A DNA stretch of 64,000 nucleotides from Pseudomonadota bacterium (GCA_030538085.1 JAUNUR010000004.1:36869-100868); one strand, 5' to 3'. Numbered from the stretch's first letter, positions 50,855 through 60,057 are shown. Numbers and translations: made by a program. The notes: generated from the sequence alone by a model not told the origin.

Positions 50855-50876
50855 AGGGCGGGCGCTGGAGGCTGAT

Positions 50877-51191
50877 TTGACCCATATCCTCCTCGTCCTC
50901 ACCACCGTCGCCACGCGCGCCGATGCCGACGGGCTGGCACGCAGCATGGTGGGGCAGCGTCTGGCCGCCTGTGCGCATATCGAGACCATCGACAGCGTGT
51001 ACCGTTGGGACGGCGCGGTGCAGGCCGAGGGCGAGTACCGCCTGCTCTTCAAGACCGATCCTTCACACCACGATGACCTGATCGACACGCTGCGGCGCGA
51101 ACACCCATACAAGTTGCCCGCCCTGGTGACGCTGCGTTCGCACGACGTCACACCGGACTACGCGCGCTGGGTGAACGAGCAGACACGCTGA
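50877..51191 (+). CDS. cutA: Divalent cation tolerance protein CutA
   Basis: A 104-residue trimeric CutA1 protein. TTVATRADADGLARSMVGQR, then LAACAHIETIDSVYRWDG and YKLPALVTL match the family. The start is TTG at 50877, about six bases after GGAGG, with no ATG in a plausible place. CutA's role in metal tolerance is not well defined. Confidence 0.94.
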   Translation: MTHILLVLTTVATRADADGLARSMVGQRLAACAHIETIDSVYRWDGAVQAEGEYRLLFKTDPSHHDDLIDTLRREHPYKLPALVTLRSHDVTPDYARWVNEQTR

Positions 51192-51318
51192 ACCCGTTGC
51201 CGAGGTCGGGTGGACAAGTGGCCGCAAGATCCGATGGCCCCGCCCCGGCTCGCGCCAGCTCATGGCCCACGACGGCAACGGTCTATTAAAAACTTCGTAA
51301 TTCACGACACGCCGCTTG

Positions 51319-51353
51319 CCCTCACCCCAACCCTCTCCCAGAGGGAGAGGGAG
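51319..51353 (+). repeat. REP-like element
   Basis: CCCTCACCCCAACCCTCTCC followed by CAGAGGGAGAGGGA forms a short hairpin (CCTCTCCC/GGGAGAGG). This palindrome class is widespread in proteobacterial intergenic DNA. Confidence 0.75.
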
Positions 51354-51356
51354 ATT

Positions 51357-51402
51357 TCTTTTTGATGGCCCGCGCCGTCGTGATTTTTGAAAACCTCAAT
51401 AG
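51357..51402 (+). repeat. Dispersed repeat D, copy 2
   Basis: TTTTTGATGGCCCGCGCC, then GTCGTGATTTTTGAAAACC and CTCAATAG. It is the inverted partner of 560-605. Confidence 0.7.
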
Positions 51403-51497
51403 AACGGCCGGAATGGCGAATGACTGGCTGTTTGGATTGGGCGTGGGAATACGGCCAAGGCTGAGCGCGGTGCGAGGGCGAGAAAAGCCCCCCCCGC

Positions 51498-52223
51498 TCA
51501 GAACAATCGAGCCAGCATCGGAAGCAAGAGCGCCACCAGCAGCACCTGCAAACCCATGGCCAGGCCAGCAAACGCACCCGCGTCGGCGTTGACTTGCATT
51601 GAACGGGCCGCACCAATGCCGTGCGAGGTAGTGCCCAGTGCAAAGCCGCGCGCCATCCAGTCCACGTGGTCGGTGCCAATGCCCAGCATCGCGAAGAGGT
51701 ACTTGCCCGACAGTGCGCCCACCAGGCCGGTCAGCACCACGAACACCGCCGCCAGGGCCGGCACGCCGCCGATCTGCTCAGCCAGACCCATGGCCACCGG
51801 CGCGGTGACCGACTTGGGTGCCAGCGATGCCAGCACTTCTGCCGGCAGCCCCAGTGCCCAGCCCATCAACACGGCCGTGGCCGCGCCCGCCGCGCCACCC
51901 ACCAAGCCCGCCAGCACGAAACGGCCCAGATGGCGTCGCAGTTGCTCGCGCCGCTGCCACAGCGGGTAACCCAGCGCCACCACGGCAGGCCCCAGCAGAA
52001 AGTGGATGAACTGAGCTCCCGCAAAATAGGTGGGATAGGCAATGCCGCTGGCCCACAGGCCGGAGCCCAGCGTCAGCACCGACCACAGCACCGGATTGGC
52101 CCATGGCGCCTGCCGCATGCGCACATAGAAGGCCTGCGCTAGCACGTACACCACCAGTGTGGCCGTCAGCCCAAACAGCGGCGCCGACGACAGATAGACC
52201 CACAGTTGCACGAAGTCAGGCAT
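51498..52223 (-). CDS. lrgB: LrgB/CidB-family membrane protein
   Basis: About 241 residues with about seven membrane segments. Typical blocks are LLGPAVVALGYPLWQRRE, SLAPKSVTAPVAMGLAEQIG and FALGTTSHGIGAARSMQVN. LrgB works with LrgA; homologues transport pyruvate in Bacillus and glycolate in plant plastids (PLGG1). ATG 52223 overlaps lrgA by eight bases; 52250 is an alternative. Confidence 0.92.
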   Translation of the reverse strand: MPDFVQLWVYLSSAPLFGLTATLVVYVLAQAFYVRMRQAPWANPVLWSVLTLGSGLWASGIAYPTYFAGAQFIHFLLGPAVVALGYPLWQRREQLRRHLGRFVLAGLVGGAAGAATAVLMGWALGLPAEVLASLAPKSVTAPVAMGLAEQIGGVPALAAVFVVLTGLVGALSGKYLFAMLGIGTDHVDWMARGFALGTTSHGIGAARSMQVNADAGAFAGLAMGLQVLLVALLLPMLARLF

Positions 52224-52590
52224 CACCGCCTTGCGTAGGTGCAGCCTCATCGGTCGAGCGCATCAGCGCCCGCAGGGTGAGTGCGGTCACCGCGAGCCCG
52301 GCCCAGGTCGACAGCACGATCACCAGCAGCAACTGCAACCCCTGCTGCGCCAGCAAATCCAGGTGTGTGACCACGCCCACGCCCACTGGCACGAACAGCA
52401 GCGACAGGTGCTGCAGCAGAAACTCAGCCGCCAGCACCACCGGCTCGCGCACCGCGCGCCAGCGCAGCGCAACCAGCAGCAACAGCATGCCCAGCACCGG
52501 GCCTGGGTAAGGCAGCTTGAGCAGGCGCGCCAGCACCTCGCCCCCCAGTTGCAGCACCAGCAGCCAAGCCAGACCTTGCAACGGCTTCAT
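52216..52590 (-). CDS. lrgA: LrgA/CidA-family membrane protein
   Basis: A 124-residue holin-like protein with about four membrane helices (GLAWLLVLQLGGEVLARLL, PGPVLGMLLLLVALRW, LSLLFVPVGVGVV, LQLLLVIVLSTWAGLAVTA). It pairs with LrgB. It lies 13 bases after the GlcD gene's stop on the same strand, so the three may be one operon. Confidence 0.9.
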   Translation of the reverse strand: MKPLQGLAWLLVLQLGGEVLARLLKLPYPGPVLGMLLLLVALRWRAVREPVVLAAEFLLQHLSLLFVPVGVGVVTHLDLLAQQGLQLLLVIVLSTWAGLAVTALTLRALMRSTDEAAPTQGGDA

Positions 52591-52603
52591 CGCCCGCTCG
52601 CCG

Positions 52604-54106
52604 TCAGAAGCGTTCCAGCTCGGGGAACGGCAGCCGCCCGCCGCGCACCAGCATCTTGCCGTACTCGGCGCAGCGGTTCAGCGTGGGGATCAGCTTGCCC
52701 GGATTCAGAAGCCCCTGCGGATCGAACGCGCGCTTGAGCCCGAACATCTGCTCGTTTTCGGCAGCCGAAAACTGCACGCACATGGAGTTGAGCTTCTCCA
52801 CGCCCACGCCGTGCTCGCCGGTGATGGTGCCGCCCATGGCCACGCTGGTCTCCAGAATGTCGGCGCCAAACAGTTCGCAGCGGCGCAGTTGGTCGGGGTC
52901 GTTGGCGTCGAACAAGATCAGCGGATGCAGGTTGCCGTCGCCGGCGTGGAACACGTTGACGCAGCGCAGCGCGTATTTCTTCTCCATCTCCTGGATCGCC
53001 AGCAGGATGTCGGCCAGGCGCTTGCGCGGGATGGTGGAGTCCATGCACATGTAGTCGGGGCTGATGCGGCCGCTGGCGGGGAAGGCGTTCTTGCGCCCGC
53101 TCCAGAACTTCAGGCGCTCTTCCTCGCTTTCGCTCACCGCGATCTGGGTGGCGCCCGCCGCCGTCAACACCTGCGACATGCGGCCAATTTCCTCCTCCAC
53201 CTCTTCTGGCGTGCCATCGCTTTCGCACAGCAGGATGGCGGCGGCGTCGAGGTCGTAGCCGGCGTGCACGAAGTCCTCGACGGCGGCGGTCATGGGCTTG
53301 TCCATCATCTCCAGCCCGGCGGGAATGATGCCGGCGGCGATCACCGCCGCCACCGCATCGCCGGCCTGCCGCACATCGGCGAAACTGGCCATGATGCAGC
53401 GCGCCAGGCGCGGCTTCGGTAAAAGCTTGACGGTCACCTCTGTGATCACGGCCAGCATGCCCTCGCTGCCGTTGATCAGTGCCAGCAGGTCGTAGCCGGG
53501 TGCGTCGAGTGCCTCGCTGCCGAATTCGATGGGCTCGCCTTCGACCGTGAAGCCCTTGACCTTGAGCACGTTGTGCACCGTCAGGCCGTATTTCAGGCAG
53601 TGCACGCCACCCGAGTTCTCGGCCACGTTGCCGCCGATGGTGCAGGCGATCTGACTGCTGGGGTCGGGCGCGTAATACAGGCCGTGTGCAGCAGCGGCCT
53701 CGCTGATGGCCAGATTGCGCACGCCGCACTGCACCCAGGCCGTGCGTGCCAGCGGGTCGATCTCAAGAATCTGGTTGAACTTGGCGAGGGAGAGCGTCAC
53801 GCCGCGCTCGTGCGGCATGGCGCCGCCCGACAGACCCGTGCCCGCGCCCCGCGCCACCACCGGCACGCCCAGGCGATGGCATGCCTGCAACACTTGCTGA
53901 ATCTGTTCGTAGCTGGACGGCAGCGCCACCGCCAGCGGGCGCTGCCGGTAAGCCGTCAAGCCATCGCATTCGAACGACGCCGTCTGCTCGGCGTGCCACA
54001 ACAGGGATTCTGGTGGCAGGAAGGCCTGCAATGCGGGTATGAGCTGCGTCAGAAGCTCATGTTTCTGGAGCAAATCAGTGGCTGGGGTGTTGGCGGCGTC
54101 ATCCAT
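52604..54106 (-). CDS. glcD: FAD-linked oxidase, GlcD (glycolate oxidase) type
   Basis: About 500 residues. An FAD-binding PCMH domain (VVARGAGTGLSGGAMPHERG near 75; GGNVAENSGGVHCLKYG near 150) is followed by the C-terminal GlcD cap with HAGDGNLHPLIL near 400 and GTITGEHGVGVEKL near 435. It oxidises glycolate or D-lactate; GlcE/GlcF partners are absent here. ATG 54106 gives family length; ATG at 54145 is possible. LrgAB follows at once. Confidence 0.88.
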   Translation of the reverse strand: MDDAANTPATDLLQKHELLTQLIPALQAFLPPESLLWHAEQTASFECDGLTAYRQRPLAVALPSSYEQIQQVLQACHRLGVPVVARGAGTGLSGGAMPHERGVTLSLAKFNQILEIDPLARTAWVQCGVRNLAISEAAAAHGLYYAPDPSSQIACTIGGNVAENSGGVHCLKYGLTVHNVLKVKGFTVEGEPIEFGSEALDAPGYDLLALINGSEGMLAVITEVTVKLLPKPRLARCIMASFADVRQAGDAVAAVIAAGIIPAGLEMMDKPMTAAVEDFVHAGYDLDAAAILLCESDGTPEEVEEEIGRMSQVLTAAGATQIAVSESEEERLKFWSGRKNAFPASGRISPDYMCMDSTIPRKRLADILLAIQEMEKKYALRCVNVFHAGDGNLHPLILFDANDPDQLRRCELFGADILETSVAMGGTITGEHGVGVEKLNSMCVQFSAAENEQMFGLKRAFDPQGLLNPGKLIPTLNRCAEYGKMLVRGGRLPFPELERF

Positions 54107-54255
54107 TGGGCGGCCCATGCTGGCAATCGGGGCACTATAGGTCATCGTGGCACGGGCGGAGCGTCACTTTGCCGTAGGCTGGAGCGGCGACAATCGCCGC
54201 TATCGAAGAAAGAAGTGCCTCATCAGGCCGCGCCGCGTGGCCTGGCCTGAGGGGC

Positions 54256-54693
54256 GTGAACGAATTGATGCAGCAGTCGAGTGCAATAAAACGATGGGTG
54301 GTGCTGGGCCTACTGGGGATCGGCGGCTTGGCATGGGCACAACCCACGCTGGTCTACCGCGACGAATTGCTGCCCACGCGCATGGTGCTGTGCCAGCGCG
54401 AAATCGGCCCCACGGCGAAGGACCGTAAAAGCCGCCTGAGCCAATGCCTGGCGCGCCGCTACGAGGGCGAGCGCGTGGTCGAGCGCGACTGCAAGCGCCA
54501 GGCCAGCAGCGTCAGCGGCGCGACCGCGCGGCTCCAGGCGCAGCGCGACTGCGAGCGCCAGGCGCTGGCCGTGCCGTTCGCCAAGCTTCCTCGTCGCCCG
54601 CCACCACCGCCAAGACCCGTGTCCGCGCCCGATGCAGCCCCTGCCAGCGCCGCCCCTGCCCCCATGGTGATGCCCGCCGCGGGGGAGCAGTAA
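54256..54693 (+). CDS. Hypothetical exported protein
   Basis: 145 residues, no family recognised. A signal peptide (VVLGLLGIGGLAWAQ, cleavage near 29) precedes a basic, Arg/Cys-containing region (RLSQCLARRYEGERVVERDC, RQASSVSGATARLQAQRDC) and a proline-rich tail. Start is GTG 54256 or ATG 54268. It ends before repeat A5 and a bidirectional terminator. Confidence 0.65.
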   Translation: MNELMQQSSAIKRWVVLGLLGIGGLAWAQPTLVYRDELLPTRMVLCQREIGPTAKDRKSRLSQCLARRYEGERVVERDCKRQASSVSGATARLQAQRDCERQALAVPFAKLPRRPPPPPRPVSAPDAAPASAAPAPMVMPAAGEQ

Positions 54694-54745
54694 TTCCATT
54701 TCCACTTCAAAGCGTCAATCAGGCTGGCACCACGGTCATCACCGC
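54691..54745 (+). repeat. Dispersed repeat family A, left-end fragment A5
   Basis: TAATTCCATTTCCACTTCAA, then AGCGTCAATCAGG and ACGGTCATCACC match the left end of copies A2 and A4 only. Confidence 0.55.
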
Positions 54746-54749
54746 GCAT

Positions 54750-54778
54750 GAAAAAGCCCGCGCACGGCGGGCTTTTTC
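54750..54778. terminator. Bidirectional intrinsic terminator
   Basis: GAAAAAGCCCGC and GCGGGCTTTTTC with a 5-base loop. It lies between the exported protein and the convergent barnase-barstar genes and should serve both strands. Confidence 0.88.
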
Positions 54779-54796
54779 ACGGACAACACCTGTATT

Positions 54797-55003
54797 TCAG
54801 GCAGCGCTCAGCCAGTAGCCCGCGTTGAATGGGCTGCTCATGCGCAGCGCCAGCGGGGAGATGTCCACCAGTTTGTCGGTCGGCATCTTCTCGCCGTTGC
54901 TCAGCTCGATGCTGTCGGCGGGCGGGGGTTCGCCCTGGGCCTCGTTCGCCCGTTCTGCTTGGCCGGCTGGTGCAGAACGGGCTACCGAAAAGAATAGAAA
55001 CAC
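54797..55003 (-). CDS. Small hypothetical protein after barstar
   Basis: 68 residues (DSIELSNGEKMPTDKLVDIS, then PLALRMSSPFNAGYWLSAA). It overlaps the barstar end by 22 bases and ends just before the terminator. No family is recognised; it could be a non-coding tail. Its position after barstar is the only support. Confidence 0.3.
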   Translation of the reverse strand: MFLFFSVARSAPAGQAERANEAQGEPPPADSIELSNGEKMPTDKLVDISPLALRMSSPFNAGYWLSAA

Positions 55004-55491
55004 CTGAACGGTATCTTGCGATCGTTCCAGTAGTCGGCGGCGTCGCGGAAGATGTCGAGCAGTTGCTCGCGCGCTTCCTTGTCGAACTTGGCCGTGGCGG
55101 GAATCTGCTCCAGCACGACGATGAAGCCGGGCTGCGGGCCGCTCTTGTGCAGCGGATCGGTCATGCAGTCGTACAGTGCGTCGAAGTTCTTGCCGAAGTG
55201 CGCCGGAAAGGTGAACTGCGCCGCGATCATGTCGAGCACGTCCTGCTTGGTCTGGGCGCTGGCCAGATTGGCGTACAGGAAGTGCTGGCCAAGCTGGGCC
55301 GCCGCATCCTGCAAGTCATGCACATGGAAGGCGCGAATCGATTGCACGATGTTGGTGCGCACGCCCTTGAGGGGCGTTTCCTGGGGCGGGCGTTGGGACT
55401 GATCCATCTCCGCTGCTTTCTCTGAAGTCAATAACCGGTCATCGCCCGGCGTCATCGCCGGAGCGGGTTGAAATTGTTCGAAGGCCTTCAT
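54982..55491 (-). CDS. Barstar-family RNase inhibitor
   Basis: 169 residues. The barstar fold appears in the C-terminal 100 residues (NIVQSIRAFHVHDLQDAAAQ; FTFPAHFGKNFDALYDCMTD near 95; FKEAREQLLD-like KFDKEAREQLLDIFRDAADY). The N-terminal 40 residues are a charged extension. It overlaps the RNase stop (ATGA), so the immunity protein is coupled to it. Confidence 0.9.
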   Translation of the reverse strand: MKAFEQFQPAPAMTPGDDRLLTSEKAAEMDQSQRPPQETPLKGVRTNIVQSIRAFHVHDLQDAAAQLGQHFLYANLASAQTKQDVLDMIAAQFTFPAHFGKNFDALYDCMTDPLHKSGPQPGFIVVLEQIPATAKFDKEAREQLLDIFRDAADYWNDRKIPFRCFYSFR

Positions 55492-55904
55492 GGGACGATC
55501 TTCCTGAAGCTTGAGTAGTGATCGCTCGTGTACCAGCAGTCATCGGGTGCCGTTCGGCGCTTGCCGCCGCAGACGATGCGTCTGGCGCCACGGCTTCGTA
55601 TTCCGGGGGTATCGACGGTGTATTCACGGTAATAACCGCGTCGCTCGCGCGGCAACAGGCGCTCCCGGTTGCCAAACACCGAACCATCCTTGCCGTGGGG
55701 AAACGGGCCGCCTTGCAGAATCAGACTGTATGTCCGCTGGCCCTGCTTGGGAAGGTCCGCAACCGCCACCGTGGGTTCGGCGGAGTCCCAAGGCAAACCA
55801 CGTGCGTGGGCCGACCCCGCCATGGGGAGGGCGACCACCAGCATCGAAGCTGCCAAAAGAACCCGAGTCGACCGGACAGCACGCGATGCCGCTGTTCGCA
55901 ACAT
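55488..55904 (-). CDS. Secreted barnase-type ribonuclease
   Basis: 138 residues with a signal peptide (VLLAASMLVVALPMAGSAHA). The N1/T1-barnase domain follows: NRERLLPRERRGYYREYTVD (catalytic Glu in YREYTV), RGARRIVCGG (Arg) and TSDHYSSFRKI (catalytic His). It should degrade RNA outside the cell or in the periplasm. ATG 55904 has GAAAGG upstream; GTG 55913 is less likely. Confidence 0.9.
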   Translation of the reverse strand: MLRTAASRAVRSTRVLLAASMLVVALPMAGSAHARGLPWDSAEPTVAVADLPKQGQRTYSLILQGGPFPHGKDGSVFGNRERLLPRERRGYYREYTVDTPGIRSRGARRIVCGGKRRTAPDDCWYTSDHYSSFRKIVP

Positions 55905-56042
55905 GAAACACACCTTTCGGAAACCCTCGGGTTAACCCGAAAATTTCAAGGCGCAAGTGTGACGCAAGGGCCACGAAAAAGCAAGCGTTTGCCTAAAATT
56001 CAGGCAGCTCAAATAGGGGCATGAGCGCACTCCGGCAAACGC

Positions 56043-58364
56043 TTACCGGCTCTCCGCCGCTGGCGTGTTGGCGTCGGCGACTGCCAGCGCCGTCATGTTC
56101 ACGATGCGCCGCACGGTGGTGCTGGCGGTGAGGATATGCACCGGCCGCGCCGCGCCCAGCAGGATGGGGCCGATGGCGATGTTGCCGCCGGCGGCCACCT
56201 TGAGCAGGTTGTAGGAGATGTTGGCGGCGTCGATGTCCGGCAGCACCAGCAAGGTGGCATCGCCCTGCAGCGGGCTGTCGGGCATCAGCGCGCGGCGTTG
56301 CGCGGCGTCCAGCGCCACGTCGCCGTGCATTTCGCCGTCCACCTCCAGCCAGGGCGCCCGCGCTTGCACCAGGGCCAGCGCCTCGCGCATCTTGACGGCG
56401 CTGGGCTGGTTGGACGAGCCGAAGTTGGAGTGCGACAGCAGCGCCGCCTTGGGCTTGAAGCCGAAGCGCAGCATCTCCTCGGCGGCCATGATGGTGATTT
56501 CCGCCAATTGTTCGGCGCTGGGGTCGGGGTTGATGTGCGTGTCGACCATGAAGATCTGGCGGCCCGGCAGCATCAGCCCGTTCATGGCGGCGTAGGTGCG
56601 GGCGCCCGGCTTCTTGCCGATGACCTGGTCGATGTAGGTCAGGTGCATGGCGTTGGTGCCCCAGGTGCCGCAGATCAGGCCGTCCACATCGCCCGAGCGC
56701 AGCAGCATGCAGCCGATCAGCGACAGGCGCCGCCGCATTTCGATCTTGGCCAGGGGCAAGGTGATGCCCTTGCGCTTGGTGAGCTCGTAGTAGGTCTGCC
56801 AGAAGCCCCGGTAGCGCTCATCGTTCTCGACGTTGACCACGTCGTAGTCCACGCCTTCCTGCAGGCGCAGGCCGAATTTCTGAATGCGCTGGGCAATGAT
56901 GGCGGGCCGCCCGATCAGCGTGGGGCGGGCGATGCCCTCGTCAATCACGATTTGCGCGGCGCGCAGCACGCGCTCTTCCTCGCCCTCGGCGTAGGCCACG
57001 CGTTTTTTCTCGGCGCGGCGGGCGGCGTCGATGATGGGCTTCATCGTCGTGCCCGAGGCATAGACGAAGGTTTGCAGCTTGTCGCGGTAGTCGTCCAGAT
57101 CGGCGATGGGGCGCTGCGCCACGCCGCTGTCCGCGGCGGCCTGGGCCACGGCGGGCGCGATCTTCATCATCAGGCGCGGGTCGAACGGCTTGGGGATCAG
57201 GTATTCCGGCCCGAACGACAGCGAGTGCCCCGCGTAGGCGCGCGCCACCACCTCGCTCTGCTCGGCCTGCGCCAGCTCGGCGATGGCGTGCACGGCGGCG
57301 ATTTCCATCTCCTTGGTGATCGAGGTCGCGCCGCAGTCCAGCGCGCCGCGGAAGATGTACGGAAAGCACAGGACGTTGTTGACCTGGTTGGGGTAGTCGG
57401 TGCGGCCGGTGGCGATCAGCGCGTCATCGCGCACGGCCTTCACGTCTTCCGGCAGGATTTCGGGGTTGGGGTTGGCCAGCGCCAGCACCAGCGGGCGCGG
57501 CGCCATGCGCGCCACCATGTCGGGCTTCAGCACGCCGCCGGCCGACAGGCCCAGGAAGATGTCGGCATCGTCGATCACTTCGGCCAGCGTGCGCTTGTCG
57601 GTGGCTTGTGCGTACACGGCCTTGTCGGGGTCCATCAGCTCGGTGCGGCCTTCGTAGACCAGGCCCTTGATATCGGTCACCCACACATTTTTCAGCGGCA
57701 CGCCCAGCTTGACCAGCAGGCCGGTGCAGGCCAGCGCCGCCGCGCCCGCGCCGCTGACGACGAGCTTGACTTGGTCGATCTTCTTGCCCACCACCTTCAG
57801 GCCGTTGACCACCGCCGCGCCCACCACGATGGCGGTGCCGTGCTGGTCGTCGTGGAAAACGGGAATCTTCATGCGCTCGCGCAGCTTGCGTTCGACGACG
57901 AAGCACTCGGGCGCCTTGATGTCCTCCAGGTTGATGCCACCAAAGGTGGGCTCCAGCGCGGCAATGATCTCGACCAGCTTGTCGGGGTCTTTCTCGTCGA
58001 TCTCGATGTCGAACACGTCGATGCCCGAGAACTTCTTGAACAGCACCGCCTTGCCTTCCATCACCGGCTTGCCGGCCAGCGGGCCGATGTCGCCAAGGCC
58101 CAGCACCGCCGTGCCGTTGGTGATGACGCCGATCAGGTTGCCGCGCGCGGTGTAGCGGAAGGCGGCGGCCGGGTCCTTGACGATCTCCTCGCACGGCGCG
58201 GCCACGCCGGGCGAATAGGCCAGCGCCAACTCGTGCTGGTTGACCAGCTGCTTGGTGGCCGCGACAGCGATCTTGCCTGGCACCGGGTGCTCGTGATAGT
58301 CCAGCGCGGCGCAGCGCAACTCGGCACGTTTTTCTTCGCTGGATACGTGCAGGTTCGGGATCAT
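56043..58364 (-). CDS. maeB: NADP-dependent malic enzyme (MaeB type)
   Basis: A 773-residue fusion. The malic enzyme part (about 1-420) shows [40 protein letters not shown] and [21 protein letters not shown] phosphotransacetylase-like C-terminal domain (about 440-760) ends with [20 protein letters not shown]. It converts malate to pyruvate with NADPH; the PTA domain usually acts as an acetyl-CoA sensor. Length is normal. Confidence 0.95.
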   Translation of the reverse strand: MIPNLHVSSEEKRAELRCAALDYHEHPVPGKIAVAATKQLVNQHELALAYSPGVAAPCEEIVKDPAAAFRYTARGNLIGVITNGTAVLGLGDIGPLAGKPVMEGKAVLFKKFSGIDVFDIEIDEKDPDKLVEIIAALEPTFGGINLEDIKAPECFVVERKLRERMKIPVFHDDQHGTAIVVGAAVVNGLKVVGKKIDQVKLVVSGAGAAALACTGLLVKLGVPLKNVWVTDIKGLVYEGRTELMDPDKAVYAQATDKRTLAEVIDDADIFLGLSAGGVLKPDMVARMAPRPLVLALANPNPEILPEDVKAVRDDALIATGRTDYPNQVNNVLCFPYIFRGALDCGATSITKEMEIAAVHAIAELAQAEQSEVVARAYAGHSLSFGPEYLIPKPFDPRLMMKIAPAVAQAAADSGVAQRPIADLDDYRDKLQTFVYASGTTMKPIIDAARRAEKKRVAYAEGEEERVLRAAQIVIDEGIARPTLIGRPAIIAQRIQKFGLRLQEGVDYDVVNVENDERYRGFWQTYYELTKRKGITLPLAKIEMRRRLSLIGCMLLRSGDVDGLICGTWGTNAMHLTYIDQVIGKKPGARTYAAMNGLMLPGRQIFMVDTHINPDPSAEQLAEITIMAAEEMLRFGFKPKAALLSHSNFGSSNQPSAVKMREALALVQARAPWLEVDGEMHGDVALDAAQRRALMPDSPLQGDATLLVLPDIDAANISYNLLKVAAGGNIAIGPILLGAARPVHILTASTTVRRIVNMTALAVADANTPAAESR

Positions 58365-58443
58365 GGGTTGTCTCCTGGCAACGGCACGGGCCGCGCCGTT
58401 TCAGGGTGTGGGCTGGGTGTGACCGGGCATTGTAGGCAGCGCC

Positions 58444-58695
58444 CTAAGCCCCCTGCGTTGCGCCGTCCAAAGGCAAGGGCGAGGACGAGGACGAGGGCTC
58501 CGACCGCGCCCAGGCCTTTTCGTGGAAGAAGAAGGCCACGGCCTGCACCGTGGGCTCCAGCAGGCTCAGGGTCAGGGCCATGAGCAGGCTGCCGGTCACG
58601 GCGTAGCCAACCAGCGCCGCCACGCTGATGTGCATGACGTAGTAGCTGGCCGTCTTCTGCAGGGTGCGGCGGTTGCGGCGAATGAATTGGGCCAT
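58444..58695 (-). CDS. DUF2061 small membrane protein
   Basis: 83 residues, DUF2061. TASYYVMHISVAALVGYAVT and GSLLMALTLSLLEPTVQAVA, then FFFHEKAW, give two membrane helices. The tail is serine/acid rich. Function is unknown. A candidate Fur site lies 29 bases upstream. Confidence 0.85.
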   Translation of the reverse strand: MAQFIRRNRRTLQKTASYYVMHISVAALVGYAVTGSLLMALTLSLLEPTVQAVAFFFHEKAWARSEPSSSSSPLPLDGATQGA

Positions 58696-58723
58696 GAGAG
58701 CCTCCTTGAAATAGAGATATAAA

Positions 58724-58738
58724 TGATATCCATTCTCA
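58724..58738. promoter_or_regulatory. Candidate Fur box
   Basis: TGATATC-C-ATTCTCA matches the TGATAAT-N-ATTATCA 7-1-7 pattern at 11 of 14 positions. It lies upstream of the DUF2061 gene (minus strand) and 137 bases upstream of the SPFH gene (plus strand). Confidence 0.5.
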
Positions 58739-58874
58739 TTTACAAAGCCAATCGAGAGGCTCTAAAGCCGCGATAGCCAAGCGATATCGCCGTGCGGCAG
58801 GCGCTGGACGTGCCTTGAACGGTCACTGGCCGGGCGTATCATTCAGCACACTTTTCATGCTCGGAGGGCGGGTC

Positions 58875-59921
58875 ATGGCGCTGATGGACTTCATCAAGAA
58901 ACAATTCATCGACGTCCTGCAATGGACGGAAGACGGCGACGGCGTGCTGGCCTGGCGCTACCCGATGGCGGACATGGAAATCCAGACCGGCGCCGCGCTG
59001 GTGGTGCGCGAATCGCAGATGGCGATGTTCGTCAACGAAGGGCAGGTGGCGGACGTGTTCGGCCCCGGCACCTACAAGCTGACCACGCAGACGCTGCCCA
59101 TCCTGACCAACCTGAAGAACTGGGACAAGCTGTTCGAGTCGCCCTTCAAGAGCGACGTGTACTTCTTCAGCACGCGCCAGCAGGTGGACCAGAAGTGGGG
59201 CACGCCGCAGCCCATCACCGTGCGCGACGCCGAATTCGGGGCGGTGCGCCTGCGCGCCTTCGGCAACTATGCCTGGCGCGTGGTGGATCCGAAGAAGTTC
59301 CACACCGAAATCTCCGGCACGCGCGACACCTACACCGTGGCCGACATCGACGGCCAGTTGCGCGGGCTGATCATGCAGCACATCGCCACCGGCATCGCGC
59401 AAAGCAAGATTCCGTTCCTCGACCTGGCGGCCAACCAGTTGATGTTCGCGCAGGCGCTGGGCCAGGCGCTGAGCCCGACCATGGAGGCCTACGGCCTCAA
59501 GCTGGAGGCGATGACGGTGCAAAGCATCAGCCTGCCGGAAGAGCTGCAGAAAATCCTCGACCAGAAGATCGGCATGGGCATGGTCGGCGGCGACATGGGC
59601 AAGTTCATGCAGTACCAGACCGCCCAGGCGATTCCCAAGATGGCCGAGGGCGTGGGCGCCGGTGGCGACGCGGGCGGACTGGCGGGCGCCGGCCTGGGTA
59701 TGGGCGCGGGCGTGGCGATGGGCCAGATCCTGGCGCAGAACATGCAGTCGGCCCTGCAAAGCACGGCCCCGGCGGCTGGCGCGGCGGCGGCTCCGGTGGG
59801 CGTGAAGCCCGAGGACGTGATGGCCACGCTGGAGAAGCTGGGCGAGCTCAAGTCCAAGGGCATCCTGACCGAGGAAGAGTTCAACGCCAAGAAGGCGGAG
59901 CTGCTCAAGAAGCTGGTCTGA
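58875..59921 (+). CDS. SPFH-domain protein with C-terminal SHOCT motif
   Basis: 348 residues of the YdjI-like SPFH group. The SPFH domain spans about 20-245 (ESQMAMFVNEGQVADVFGPG; RLRAFGNYAWRVVDPKKFH). A glycine/alanine-rich linker follows, and the C-terminus is a SHOCT helix pair (LEKLGELKSKGILTEEEFNA). Such proteins scaffold membranes. ATG 58875 has CGGAGGG upstream. The next genes (DUF4178, DUF350) commonly accompany it. Confidence 0.9.
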   Translation: MALMDFIKKQFIDVLQWTEDGDGVLAWRYPMADMEIQTGAALVVRESQMAMFVNEGQVADVFGPGTYKLTTQTLPILTNLKNWDKLFESPFKSDVYFFSTRQQVDQKWGTPQPITVRDAEFGAVRLRAFGNYAWRVVDPKKFHTEISGTRDTYTVADIDGQLRGLIMQHIATGIAQSKIPFLDLAANQLMFAQALGQALSPTMEAYGLKLEAMTVQSISLPEELQKILDQKIGMGMVGGDMGKFMQYQTAQAIPKMAEGVGAGGDAGGLAGAGLGMGAGVAMGQILAQNMQSALQSTAPAAGAAAAPVGVKPEDVMATLEKLGELKSKGILTEEEFNAKKAELLKKLV

Positions 59922-60057
59922 CGCCCCCATCCCGACCTGGCATGCAAGGCGTGGCGGCATCACAATACTATGCATTCAATAGCGGACGCGGCATGCTGCC
60001 AAGGGGTTGGCGGCCGATTTTCCTTGATGCGCCACCGATTGACCGGTTGCCGCCGGC

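Larger units (their letters stand above)
51192..51497. other. Intergenic region with REP and repeat D
   Basis: About 300 bases between convergent cutA and lrgB with no gene. It contains a common REP word and repeat D (listed separately). Confidence 0.6.

Noticed and set aside
56136-58583. 815-residue plus-strand ORF antisense to malic enzyme
   Set aside because: Shadow frame; no domain recognised and it overlaps maeB throughout.
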